64,000 nt of DNA from Asterochloris sp. CNOR1. Taxonomy: Eukaryota; Chlorophyta; Trebouxiophyceae; Trebouxiales; Trebouxiaceae. The stretch lies in contig OZ017749.1 in NCBI GenBank assembly GCA_963969365.1, forward strand, positions 1,116,001 through 1,180,000, written 5' to 3'. Below the pieces are notes generated by a model. That model made no database searches, was not told where the DNA came from, and saw only the letters and a list, made by a program, of their open reading frames with translations. The translations under genes were made by a program, and so were the position numbers. This document shows, piece by piece, positions 22,450 through 33,433 of this stretch. Positions within the stretch are counted from its first letter, which is position 1. Each line of letters begins with the position of its first letter.

Positions 22450-23362
22450 GCTGCAGCTGAATGGCGGGCAATGTGGAAGCAGGAACGGGAGTAGCTCATG
22501 CTGAGTATGCAACAAAGCAATTATATTGTTGCCAGCTCTGGGATCGTTTTGTGACACACCTGTGAGCTCAGCACCAGTCTTGGCTGGCAATATCGGATCA
22601 GCGGATGGACTTGCTGTTCAGCCAGCAGCCGTTTACCCTGATCCTGCCCATGCAGTAGCCAATGCCAATCAGGCCCCATTCTGAAGAACGTCAAACTCCT
22701 GAGAAGCAGCAGAAGATTGAAGGTGACATCGTGCCCACTCTGCTCTGCAGCTTTGGAGGTCTTGCGGGTTGTGCAAGCTGTGCATATTGCTTACCTGTGT
22801 TGGATGGGCCATGACTAGACCTTCCATCGATCATGCAGTGCAGCAGTCGGCACACATGGCCCAACATGGCAGTTCAGGAGAAGACGTCAATCCAGCAGAG
22901 AGGTATGCTGCAGCAGGCACAGCTTCCTGCCAACTAGTATTACACAACTCACCCCTTGAGGAAGGACCGCCGTACTGCTGACCTGCAGGAAGCTGCAGGC
23001 TGGCGCAGGCACTCAGAATCATATCAATGAGCAGCCTGACCACGATAGGCACCCATCAGATAGGGCCAGCCAGCACCTACAGAAGGTCATTATTGGGTGC
23101 AAGTCCATCAAAGGCAAGGACAGCCCCCCCGCCCACATTGCCGCTTGCTTTGCATTCTGCCAGCTGCAACATCATGGATTTCCAGCCTTGTGCTGCCTGG
23201 GACCAGAGCCTGACGCAGCACGGCTAAGGCTTCAGGCACAGTGGCACTGCAAGCGGCAGCCAGGCTGAGCTCACACTGCCTTTTGGAGTAAGCTCCGAGC
23301 ACGAGGGGGCTGAAAATGCAGCGTCTTGCGAAAAGGGTTAACCCCGGCCTGCACTCCTGCAG
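22450..23362. other. Gap with possible PP2C 5' exons
   Basis: The PP2C gene needs an upstream exon ending in phase 1, which should lie here. A plus-strand candidate starts at 22811 (MTRPSIDHAVQQSAHMAQHG) and meets a GTATGC donor near 22901. Minus-strand frames at 22831-23052 and 23108-23422 are also open and somewhat coding-like (LLIDMILSACASLQLP). I could not decide between them. Confidence 0.3.
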
Positions 23363-26137
23363 GTGGTCGTGAGTATCAGCAGGACCGACATGTGGAGGAT
23401 GAAGGTACGAGTGCTGTGTCATTCATCATACCGACATCCGTTTGGCGCTGCCCGCTGCACAAGCTGTGGATGGCAACCCCATTTGCGTGTCCTTCTGTGT
23501 CCCAGAGCGCACCAAACCGCTTCTCTTCGTCCTGCAGACTTCATGAAAAGTGTGGACAACGTGCCCAGGAGCCTGGCCTGCATCTTCGACGGTCACAAGA
23601 CGGAGGAGGCAGCCGAGCTGGCAGCCAATAACCTCGCCAGTGTGCTGCAGACACGTGAGAGCAGTCCCACATGTTGGGCGCCCTCATCTTTGCTGGCACT
23701 TCTCTGCTGCACTTGATTGGCGTGGTAGCGCACGATGCAGGCTTGTGCTTGGGGAGCTGACCAGCATGCCTGACCCGCGCAGTGTCACCTGCCCTTGCTG
23801 TGACCCTGCCAAATGGTACTGCTTGCGGAGGGTGACTGGCCTGCCTGACTTCTGCAGCCTGCCATGGCCCCACTGTTGACATGGAGGTGGAGGCGCTGGC
23901 CAGGCTGGCCTGCAAAGCCATCTGCTGTCTCTGCTGCCTGTGCGCAAAGGATACATGCCTTCAGTGTGCCGACTGGCAGCCCCACCGCCTGCAGAGCCGG
24001 GCATGCATGGCGTCGCCTCAGAGGATGGCGGGCAACAAACGCTGCCCCCAGCCTCAGAGGAGGGCCTGCAGGGGCAGGACACCTCTGACGTCATGGCCCA
24101 GGCTCTGCGCAAGGCCCTTTTCAAGCTGGACCACAAGATCCTGCAGGAGGAGGCCAGCGCGGGGAAGGGGGTGGGCAGCTGGGGAGGCACCACTGCGCTG
24201 TGCGTGCTGAGGGTGGCAGAGGTGAGGCTCTGTGGTGGCAGGCTGCCAGGGGCCCCTCCGCTGCCATGTGAGGGTCCTCAAGCCGGTGGGCGTCTTAGCC
24301 CTGATGAATGAGGATCTCAGCAGATCACCAAGCCAGCAGCCAGACAGCAACCTGCTGTCTGATACCACGTCCAGCATGGGCCCACCAACCCTGCCTGACA
24401 AGTGCCCCTATGCGTGTTGCCCTGCGCTGACATGCTGCAGCTCGCTGCTCCTCTTTGCACTCTGCTGGTCTGGTCTAGCCCATCCTGTGACCGGTTTAGG
24501 TTGGCCCCTCCTGCTGATGTTGCATCAGGCACTTCTGGCTCTGTGGGGGCTGCCTGAGGTGCACCCTCACCCCTGCAGGCTCTGTACACAGCCCACGTGG
24601 GCGACACGGGCGCCGTGCTTGACCGCGGCGGGACAGCTTACCGCCTGACGGTGGATCACAAGCCAAACACCCCGGCCGAGCGCGAGCGCATCGAGGCACA
24701 GGGGGGCCACGTGGAGCCCCACAGCAACCGCGTCATCAGCCAAGAGCACGATGGAAAGGCCAGCCTGCTGGCCATGTCCAGGTGAGGACGCGAGACAGGG
24801 GAAGGGCACCTGGCTGCTCGTGGGATGGGAACAAGGTGTGCGGGAGGATTGTGGGGCATTGCCAACAGCATGATAGGAAGGTCAGCAGAGTGAAGTGATG
24901 GGGCTGCAGGGCTGGCTGGTTCCCTGGCCATGTCCAGATGGGTGCTGGCCTCGCGTTTCAGAGCAACCTGCTCACTGTGCCCGCACCTTGCCGCCAAGTG
25001 TCGTGACTGCTGCAGGGCCCTGGGCAATGTACCACTACAGGCACCCCAAACAGGGTTCAGAAGGCATCATGCTTCAGAGGTGGCTGGCAGCCCTTTTTAC
25101 CCCTCGTGTGCCCGCCTGCAGGCCCCTGGTTCACTTGGTGACTGTCACGCCCGCATTCCCTGTGCATGCACACTTCACTGCACGGCTGAGCACCCTCACA
25201 CTCCTCTGCCTGTAGGGCCCTCGGCGACTCAGATTACAAGAAACCGGACCAGGGGGTAACGGCCAATGCTGAGGTGCGCAGGGTGGACATGGTGGTGGAG
25301 GACAGAGCCGTCATCATGGGCAGCGACGGGCTGTGGGACGTGCTCGGGGACCAGGAGGTCGTGGACACCGTGGAGGATGTATTCAAGGTGAGCAGGTGCA
25401 GCAGGTGGCGGCAGAGTGCTGCATCCAGGATGCAGCGGGGTCATCTTGGCAGTGCGACTGCTGCAGGATGGGGGTTGACCACAGCAGTGGGCTCCCTGTG
25501 GTCCAGGTGAGAACTTTGGGCTGCACAGGGGAACGGGACATCTGCGGAAGGCAGATCTCCCTGCAATTCTGTACACTCTTGGCAAGTTGATTCCAGCAGT
25601 CATCTACCTGCATGTTATGCTGCCAGCAGGTCCGCCACAGGGCCATCTGTTGCCACAGGGGCTGCCCAGGGTGCAATATATGTCATCCACTGTGAGAGTT
25701 CAGGCGCAACAAGTCGTGCAGCCATGCTGTTTTGATGGCTTACTGTGGTGCATATGTTGCGCATGGCAGGCACCTCAACATCACTTCCCTCACGTGCTGG
25801 GAAGGGAGCTCTGGGCCCATTTTCGCTGCACACAAGTGATCTGGAGGCACGATGCCTACTCCAGCTGCTGGCTGGCAGCACTGTGTGTGACTGACGCCAG
25901 ACTTGACGGCGAGGGGCTGCAGCATTGCTGCGTCAGGGGTATTTGTGCACACTGCATCCTGAAGCAGGGCTTGGGACTTGTCTGCTGACGGCCTGCCCTC
26001 TCTGTTGCTTGCAGGCAGATGGCCTCAGCAACGACAGCGCCAACAAGGCCGCCAGCCGCTTAGTCAAGTCTGCCAGCGCCAAGCACTCGCAGGACAACAT
26101 CACTGCCATTGTGATGATCTTCAAGTGGGGCAGCTAG
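23363..26137 (+). CDS. PP2C-family protein phosphatase, 5' end unresolved
   Basis: Metal-dependent Ser/Thr phosphatase of the PPM/PP2C family. Exons in order: GREYQQDRHVEDE (23363, the family start block), FMKSVDNVPRSLACIFDGHK (23545), a helical exon with LRKALFKLDHKILQEE (24100), TAHVGDTGAVLDRGG (24590), a block near 24650 with VDHKPNTPAERERIEAQGG, VIMGSDGLWDVLGDQEVVD (25310) and SAKHSQDNITAIVMIFKW (26080), with TAG at 26135. The metal-binding Asp residues of DGH, SDG and DN are present. The usual DGHGG reads DGHKT here, a change next to the metal site that may alter activity. The 5' exon is not identified. An echo of the exon end CTGGCCATGTCCAG at 24781 recurs near 24925. Confidence 0.9.
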
Positions 26138-27313
26138 GTGCTGCTGGCAGGCCAATTGCACATCCCTATGGTAGCAGATGATGGCATCGGGCTGACTGAC
26201 AATGCCATGATCAACTTGCAGCAGTCTCATCTGCTGGTCACACATTTTCAGGCAGTCAGGTGTGCATTCGCCTTGGGAGCACCCTCTACCACGGTATGCT
26301 TGCACACTGAGCCTTTGAGCCTGCCTGTTGAAGCCGGTCTGCTGGAAAGATCTCGCTGTCGCAGCGATCAGTCCTCAGCCTGGTGAATTCACTGGCCCGC
26401 CTTAGAATTATTACTGACCTTACGATGTCTAGAGAATGCTTTCATGAGTCTGTTGGTGCCAGTCCAGTTCTGGCGTGTCCTCCTGGCAGCGGCCATGACA
26501 GAGAGCCATGTTTTCAGTCCATGTCCTGGCCTCTCAGCTGCTGTTCCGGAATGTGTGGCGCTGCACTGTGGCTTTGAAGCTGCCAAAGGCCTTGTCCTCA
26601 GAGCAACTCTGCCTGATTACGCACCTTGTTGTTCATCATAAGTTTTGTCGTGTGCTGCCAGCTAATCTGCAGCAGGGTGTATCACAATGCAGCTGCCCAG
26701 GCCTCACACACTACAGGTGCTGCAAGGTCAGTCTCTCACCGCAAGAGTAATGGCACACGGGAAGCACAGGGTTTTTGTCTCACACAGACGCAGCCTAGCC
26801 CTACATCCTGGTTTGGGCTCTATGTAGGTTTGAGCATGCAGCAACACTTCTGTCTGAAACATCTCTGAGGCATGATGCTGCTGTGCCAGCGTGAACGAGG
26901 CAGGATGCTCCCACGATTCCCACATTAACCAGAAATTTACTAGAGGTGACTCAGTGCAGGTAAGGCAAATTCGCAGGGTATAAGATGCATGGTGAGATGA
27001 ACATTTGGGCAGCATCAAATCAATGGCTTTGAAGCAGCATCCAATTCAGGTGCTGGCGTCTACCAATGCCAAACAGCGGTGGTAGCCGCACCCTGTGCGA
27101 CCGCCGCCTGTCAGGATCACCGATGGGCTCAGCAGATAGTTGCCCGCCCTTCAGCACAGTTGCTTTATGCGCTGAACTTGTGGACTGCTCTTGTTCTGCC
27201 TGTGAGGGTCTGCCTTTCCACAGTGCTGCCCAGTACCCGGACCTGGAGGCACACCATGCATTCAGGTGGAGATGAGGGAGTTGCAGGTGGTGGCAGGCTT
27301 GTATGCTAGGTGG
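26138..27313. other. Convergent intergenic region
   Basis: About 1.2 kb between the PP2C stop and the JmjC stop, which face each other. It is richer in AT than the flanking exons. I see no exon with coding character. It should hold both 3' UTRs. Confidence 0.45.
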
Positions 27314-30300
27314 CTAGAGAAGGGGACTCAGCATGCAAGCTTGCCTGTAGGGGTGCGCAAAGCCACCCTGGCTGCATTCCAGGTTGTCTGGTGGGTGGAA
27401 CCAGTAGTTCAAGGCCAGGTGGCCCTGGCTGCAACCGTCACTGAAGGAGGTGACCTCATGGAACCAGCCTGCAGAAGTCGGTGGACATGTGGTGGGCTTG
27501 TCCCCATGCCTGACATAAGGGCAATGCCAGTGTGCCTCTCAAGCAGCACAAAACAATCACACCTCAATAGTCAGCAAAATGTCAGCCATGCAGCTGCATG
27601 AGGGCTTGTCATACGGCTGCTGCAGCGCACCTGCTGGCAGGTACAGCATATCTCCTGCCTGCAGCTCCACCTCTAGCGCAGAGTCCAGCCCCTGCAGGCA
27701 GCAGTGGCCGTGGTCAGTCTCCAGCATGACTGACGAGGTACCAGCACCTAGGTTGAGCAGCAAAAAGCACACACAAGCACAAGGTGCCAAGAAGTCTCTA
27801 CTGGGTTGGGGTAGTCTGCTGTGCAAGTGATCAAGTGTACAACAGGCAGGCTGGAGGACTGAGGGGTCTCACAGGAAAGAGTGGGAAGGCTGCCCTGATC
27901 TGAGCCTCTGGCTGCGACAGGTCGATCCTGCTGAAACTGGCAGGGTCACCCTCGCCTGCAGCTGCTGCTCCCTGCCCGCAACTGTACCCCTGCCGCTGTG
28001 CAGGCATCCCCTCGTCCTCTGAGTCTGCTGCATTAAAGTCATCTGCTGAGTCAAAGTCGTTTGGGTCAAAGTCGTCACCCAGCGCGGCGTTTAGTGCTGC
28101 ATCCAGCTTGGCCTCAGCCTGCCTGAGCTGAGCCTCTGACCCCTGCAGCATGTACAGTCTGCATCGCCTGAGTCACTCGTCCCGGCAGCACGTGGAGGCT
28201 GCCTAATGCTGGACCACTGCATGCTACCGCACCCACAGCTGCAGGTGGCAAGCAGGACCAAAGACTATTGGCACAATGGCCCAGCTGCCCCTGACAGAGG
28301 CGGCCCGACACTCACAGAGTAGGACTACAAACCCCTAGACAGGCTGCAGCCTGCCCGACTTTGGGGGGAGGTGGGGGAACAAACACCTCTGTCCCTGCAG
28401 CATGCATTGCGCAGCCACACACTGCAAGCTTGACACCCAGGCACAGCATGGCCCACAATGCAGGGAGACGTGCTGCTGCCTGTGACGCTGACGCCTCTCT
28501 CTGTATGAGCCATCATCGGCACCTACCATCAAGCAATGCTCTGGGGTGGGCAGCCCTTTCCCCACCTGATGACCGCTGCGCACTGCAGCCTCTGCAGCAG
28601 CCAGCTCAGCCTCGCCCTCAGCCTGCGCCGCCCATCGCTTGGCATTGCTGGCATGCGACCCATCTGCCAAAATGTCTCCCTGCAGCACATCTGCAGTAGT
28701 GCTCTGTCTGTGGCTGCAAGCAATGCCACACCTCCATACTGTACTCCAGCAGGCTCATTCGAATGCTTCTGCAGGCGCTGCCAACAGGCATGCGCCACGC
28801 CCGGGGATACCCTGCAGGCTGCCAAGGGGCTCTGTCACAGCCAGGTTGGTGCAGGGTGGCCGCAGCACAGGTGCAGTCCACAACTGCAGTCCAGTCTGTG
28901 CCCTGTGCCGCCCTACCTGGCCACGGTATATGATGCGCCCATTGGGGTGGACGCACTCCAAGTGGCCATGAGTGTACAGCTGCGGCGCGTGGTCAGGACT
29001 CCACAGGCGGAAGCGCTTGCGCCCGCGCAGCAGGATGTACAGGTTGTCGTGGAAGTCATGGTGCAGCCCACTGGAGGAGCCTGCAGCAGTGAACAGCCTG
29101 TTCAAGAATGAGAGCTCTCTGTGCAGTGGGATGCAGCCAACTGAAGGCACCTGCAGCAGTGTAGAGCCTGTTGCAGCAGCTCCTTTGTGTATACAGTTCC
29201 TGGCAGGATGCATCCCCTTGTCTGCATTTTCTGGCAGTGTACAGCCCGCTGGAGGCGCCTGCAGCAGTGCACAGCCTGTTGGGCTGGGCCGCGCTGCGCA
29301 GCGAGGTGCAGGCTCTGGACAAATGTGCTGCCTGCAGCAGCATTGCAGCTGTGCCCAGCAGTGCTGACCTCTTCAGCCATCATCAAAGAGTCTGACAGGT
29401 CACACCCAGTCGCATTGCTAGAGCAACCACCACACATGGATGACAAGGGGGCCGCTGTACCAGTGTTGACCTTGTGGCATGGCTTGCGCATGCACACTGC
29501 ACAAGCTGACCTTCCTGGGCAGCACCCATCCAGAGATTGATCTGCTGGGGGACGAGGTTGCCCATTAGGGCCGGCCGCAGGGGGAAGTCTGCCTGCAGCT
29601 CTGTGAGGGGGGCTGCCAGCAGGTTGGGCTGGCCAGCGCAGTCGAACCCGACCTGAACACAGGCGGCACAAGGCTGCTTGGGGTGTTGTCAGGTAGCCAC
29701 TGTCTCTGGGGAGCCGCCCACCTCACATCGCTACCAGTCATGCAGAGAGGCATCTCAGGGCTGCATGGTCACCTGCTGGCATGAGCAGCCTCAAGCTGTT
29801 GCATCATCGCTGCTGCCTGGGCGGCAGCAAGTCTTTTAAAGCTGGATGACAGGGCATCACAGACGCTGGCAGCACAGCAGGGGAGAGTGCTTGTGCCTGC
29901 ACCTCTTGGGTGCTGAGGTAGTGCAGGTCTTCTCCAGCTGCCATCTTCACCAAAAAGTCTCCGAAAGTCATGTGGACCTTCCTGCCCTGGCCATAGCCCT
30001 CCCACGCCTGCTGTCTGTGCTCCACAGCCACCCAGCTGTGCCCCTGTGCAGTCCAGGGAGAGCTGTTGCAGACAAGCACTGGTTGTGTGCCTGGTAGCGC
30101 TTGAGTGCAGCTGTGACTCACAGCTGCTTTTTTAAGGTAGGACTGTGTCCACCTGCTGCCTGCCAGCCATGCTTCGTCGTTTATGTGACACCTGATCAAG
30201 GCCTGCATGGTCAGGCAGCCCAGTGAGCTCTGCAGCCTGGACGGTCAACAAACCGAATGCCCCAGAGGTGCTCACTGGTGTGCGGTGACAAACATGCCCC

Positions 30301-30398
30301 TCCCAAAATGCCTGTGCGTCAGGCAGCTTCTGATGGAGAAAGACACCACCTTGAAGCTTAAGGTCCCTGCTGGTGAGTCCTCTGTAGTCTGTCTGCAC
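27314..30398 (-). CDS. JmjC-domain 2-oxoglutarate oxygenase
   Basis: Fe(II)/2-oxoglutarate hydroxylase or demethylase of the JmjC cupin class. Upstream exons read LPDAQAFWEGHVCHRTP (30330) and then ALIRCHINDEAWL and RWTQSYLKKA (30190), followed by MTFGDFLVKMAAGEDLHYLS (29970). The core reads LMGNLVPQQINLWMGAA (29560), SSGLHHDFHDNLYILLRGRK (29070), TDHGHCCLQGLDS (27700), then DMLYLPAG joined to WFHEVTSFSDG (27460) and HLALNYWFHPPDN. Iron ligands are the HHD triplet and the His of WFHEV, so the site looks complete. An acidic exon (DDFDPNDFDSADDF) precedes the C-terminal half. The stop is at 27314; no ATG was found for the first exon, which lies near 30400 or further upstream. The substrate is unknown. 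Relatives of this layout occur widely in plants and algae. Confidence 0.87.
29055..29280 (-). repeat. Three copies of a JmjC exon segment
   Basis: The segment encoding NRLFTAAGSSSGL (plus about 29061-29103) recurs at about 29126-29170 and 29233-29278. All three carry plus-strand gcctgcagcagtg or cacctgcagcagtg followed by agcctgtt. Only the first continues into the HHDFHD active-site sequence, so the others look like degenerate echoes inside the adjacent intron. Confidence 0.7.
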
Positions 30399-30728
30399 GA
30401 TGAACCGTCAACAACTTGCTTTCAGTGCATATCAGCTCATAACAACGTTGCATCTGCTTGACAAGCACGTACCCGGTCTGTTGCTTTTGTCACCTGGACT
30501 GTCCCAGATCGTCTGCGTTTGCCCATGTCAATATTGTGTGCATTGTGACCTAAAGTAAGCCATGTAACACCCTGCGACAAGGCGTGAAACTTAAGGCCTG
30601 CTTCGCGGCAGAGCTCACTCATGGTGCTCATGCCCCACCTAGACCTCTTGAGTGATGATAGATTTGAAGTATGCAGAAAGAAATTCAATGAGCTTCCCTC
30701 CTGACCGGCACCCGGGTCACTGGCCACC

Positions 30729-30884
30729 ATGCCATTCCGCTGCCCTGCCTGCCACCACTTCAGTGACCAGCGGGGACACTTCGTGGCGCACATGAAGCCC
30801 CGCAAATTCAACTGCAAGGGGTGGGACCTCCTGACAGACGCTGAGAAAGACCCAGACAGCAACTGTATCACGAAGCAAGAATAG
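30729..30884 (+). pseudogene. Zinc-finger-like ORF or exon with in-frame TAG
   Basis: A 51-residue frame from the ATG at 30729 reads MPFRCPACHHFSDQRGHF, then VAHMKPRKFNCKGW. It has a Cys-x2-Cys plus His-x3-His pattern of the kind seen at the N-terminus of transposon and nuclear proteins. It stops at TAG 30882-30884, but the same frame continues as EEALAAAKAQK up to a good GTGTGT donor. An acceptor after CTCCAGCAG (near 30970) leads to a further open basic segment ending in a GTGAGC donor near 31060. It may therefore be the broken first exon of a mobile-element gene, or simply a short gene. Confidence 0.4.
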
Positions 30885-31084
30885 GAGGAGGCACTGGCTG
30901 CAGCAAAGGCGCAGAAGGTGTGTTGTGGAAGCTGGCATTCCGCTCACAGAGGGCCTTGGCTCCAGCAGGAAAGCGGGAGGAGGAAGTCCAGGCCAAGCCG
31001 AGTGCTCAGGCGTCAAGCAGCTGTGTCACAGCCATCACACATTCACTTCAAGGACATTGAGGTGAGCAGAGGATGTGACTTGTT

Positions 31085-31690
31085 ATATGGGCAGGTGAGT
31101 GCTCCAAAATCACCAAATTCCAGGGGAGGAGGGGCTCATGTCTTCCAGTGATTGTCCTGCTCAACACAGTCTGTGCTGAAGTAGATGAAGCTTCCGTGGC
31201 TGAGCATCACCAAAATCACCAAAATCCAGGGGACGGGGGCTCATGTGCTCATGTCCATCCCTTTTGCTCAACATCAAGTTGTGCTAGGACGAACAAAACT
31301 GGTCTGGGCAGGCAATTGTCACCATGAACACCAAAAAACAGAAGAGGAGGGCTCATGCGGGCGCGCCAATCCTTCTTGACTGACTTCAGTCTGTGCTGCA
31401 GCAGACAGAGCTGAACTCTGCAAGCACCACCACACTCACCAAAAGTCAGGGGAGGGGGACCTAATGTCAGGAGGGGTGGGGGCTCGTATGCCCTTGTTAT
31501 GTGCTCCTGTCCATCCCTTCTGCTTGACATGAATCTGTGCTACCCATCTTCCTGGCAAATACAGCTGGTCTTGACAGGTGAGCACCACCAAATTCACCAA
31601 AAGTCAAGGGGGGAGGGGCTTGCATGCGCGTGCCAGTCCTTTCTGCTCAGCATTAGTCTGTGCTCAGGCAGACAGAGCTGGCTGCTTTCT
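31085..31690 (+). repeat. Degenerate tandem array, ~100-160 bp units
   Basis: About five units share a core like caccaaa-t-caccaaaa followed by caggggaggggg and ctcatg, then a tail like cagtctgtgctg and cagacagagctg. Core starts lie near 31107, 31208, 31320, 31423 and 31583. The array ends just before the long ORF at 31705, so it may act as its 5' control region or as an element terminus. Confidence 0.7.
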
Positions 31691-31704
31691 TAGAGCAGGC
31701 TACG

Positions 31705-32871
31705 ATGAAGTCTAAGCAAGGCAGCAGCGAGAGGATCAATGGCAACAATGAACTCTTACTTAGAGCTTTTCAATCTCACTCCATAGGAAAGCAGGCTATG
31801 ATGAAGTCTAAGCCAGGCAGCGGCAAGAGGCAAGACCGCAACTTTGAGATTGTTGTCAACCACATCACTATCAATGAAGACCAGCTGCCTCAGGTCTCGC
31901 GGCAGAGCATGGCGGCTCTGAAGGATGTCTTTGGACACAACATCAAGAAGTGCTCAGGCACTCTTCACCACAAGCCAGGCAACGAGCATGTACATTTCCT
32001 GGTGATGTCTGAGGCTCCCAAGACCAACAGCGCTGTCAAAGCTCGTATTGTTAACTCCATGGCACTCATATTTGGCACAGAGATTGGGCTGGTGGAGGTC
32101 AAGATGTTCAATGTATTTGAAGCAGAGGCTGGACTGGCTCACGGCTTGAAGGGGCTTGGCGACTACAGGTCGCTGTACGTGAACAACAATGACCATCCAA
32201 ATCACCGCCCAAAGGATGCTGAGCACACGACAGTGGAGTTCATGTGCAGTGGAGAGTGGGAGATCTCGCATGGAGGCGCCAGAATTGGTTCTGGGCGGCA
32301 AGGCCCAGTGCAAGTGGCCACAGCAGCCATCAAGGCAGGAACTCCAGAATTTGAATGCAAGACGTATGAGGAATGCCAAAGTCTGCTGAAAGCTGCCGCA
32401 GAGAGTGTGGGTTGCACAGGGAGCGCCTTGCCGAGTGTGTTGGCCAAGAGCTCTTTTGGTACTGTGCCAATGCGTAAGGAAGGCGACCTGATTCGCAACC
32501 CTGCCTATGATGAGGACGAGTTCAAGGCCCTCCCAAAGGAGCAGCAGACTATCCAGCGGAAGCGCTCCATGAAGTACCTGCAAGGGCCCAGCGGATGCCT
32601 GCGAGAGGAACTGGTGGTTCGTCATGAATTATTAGAGGCGCACCCTCCTGACTTTTATCGATTCAGGCTGCTTGAGCCTGTCAGGAAGTTACAATCTGGA
32701 GGTGGTAACCTTTTAATTGCCAAGCTGAGGCAGCACTATGAGGAGGGATTCATCAATCTGTTTGGGAAGTACCCACCTCCTGGTTGGACGGCTGGCCGCG
32801 CCCCAGCAAGGGCATGTGTCAGTTACAACCTGCCGGCAGCTGTCATTGCTGATGTGATGAAGGCCAGATGA
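31705..32871 (+). CDS. Uninterrupted ORF with His-Val-His motif, unknown family
   Basis: A 388-residue reading frame without introns, in a window where nearly every gene is split. The start could be the ATG at 31705 or the one at 31798; the two are preceded by near-identical 40-bp sequences (31696-31736, 31790-31832). The protein has a basic N-terminus, then DRNFEIVVNHITINEDQLPQ, CSGTLHHKPGNEHVHFLVM (about residues 83-101), DYRSLYVNNNDHPNHRPKD and a C-terminal helical half ending LRQHYEEGFINLFGKYPPPG. The layout of a strand, then HVH, then a tyrosine some 55 residues later recalls HUH replication/relaxase proteins, but the tyrosine context (YRSLY) lacks the usual lysine, so I do not assign it. 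Its position beside a recombinase gene suggests a mobile-element protein. A TGTAA motif follows the stop. Confidence 0.72.
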   Translation: MKSKQGSSERINGNNELLLRAFQSHSIGKQAMMKSKPGSGKRQDRNFEIVVNHITINEDQLPQVSRQSMAALKDVFGHNIKKCSGTLHHKPGNEHVHFLVMSEAPKTNSAVKARIVNSMALIFGTEIGLVEVKMFNVFEAEAGLAHGLKGLGDYRSLYVNNNDHPNHRPKDAEHTTVEFMCSGEWEISHGGARIGSGRQGPVQVATAAIKAGTPEFECKTYEECQSLLKAAAESVGCTGSALPSVLAKSSFGTVPMRKEGDLIRNPAYDEDEFKALPKEQQTIQRKRSMKYLQGPSGCLREELVVRHELLEAHPPDFYRFRLLEPVRKLQSGGGNLLIAKLRQHYEEGFINLFGKYPPPGWTAGRAPARACVSYNLPAAVIADVMKAR

Positions 32872-33433
32872 TGTAAGCTTGTTTACAAGATTGTGAAAGT
32901 GTTTGAATCACCATGCCACAGCACAGGTGTGAAAGCGCACCCATGTACCCACACCAGATGACTTTGTAACAGATGCACAGATTGCGCAAGTGCAGCCCTT
33001 TTCAAGCCCCCAGGAGGTCCTCTTTGCCACCAGGGATTCAAGTGTAGCCAATGCCAGGTCCAAAAAGCCACCACATGTATTGGTGAGGCCAGCTCCCTCA
33101 GGTTGATATCTTCAAGTGTAGTTCAAGTGTAGTGGAACTTTGTTGTGCAATGGCTAGCCAGAAGTGGTTGATTGGCCCAGAGAAACGGGTTACGCGGGAA
33201 TGCAGATCTTCGATTCATGTAGACCAAGAGTGTTTCAAGTGTAGTCTGTCAGGGGGCAAGCCTGCAGGCTTGCCCCTCAAGATGACATGTGATTTTGTGG
33301 AGTGAAATGTCACTTTACGAGTAAAATGTTACACCACTCAGTAAAATATGACTTTCAACAGAGAAATGTGACCTGTGCAGGTAGATGGCGGTAGGAATTG
33401 TGAATGCAGATCAGCAAACAATCAAAGGCTTGC
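32872..33433. repeat. Palindrome and short-repeat cluster between convergent genes
   Basis: Between the ends of the HVH ORF and the recombinase gene lie four copies of tcaagtgtag (near 33040, 33112, 33123, 33234), a perfect 24-bp palindrome at 33253-33276 (ggggcaagcctg and its reverse complement), and four imperfect 19-20-bp repeats at about 33298-33375 of the form agtaaaatgttac/agtgaaatgtcac. Such a cluster could be a recombination site, an origin or a terminator. No gene is seen here. Confidence 0.65.
33253..33276. repeat. Perfect 24-bp palindrome
   Basis: The half-site ggggcaagcctg is followed directly by its exact reverse complement, with CCTGCAGG at the centre. In RNA it could form a 12-bp hairpin only if opened at the centre; as DNA it suits a dimeric binding protein. 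Confidence 0.85.

Noticed and set aside
30437-30871. 144-codon open frame on the minus strand
   Set aside because: It is antisense to the zinc-finger-like ORF, which has the recognisable Cys/His pattern; no family match on the minus side.
31705-32871. Reading the HVH ORF as a Helitron or geminivirus-like Rep
   Set aside because: No helicase domain, no Y-x-x-K or double-Tyr motif, and no second His-rich motif of those families. Only the HVH outline agrees.
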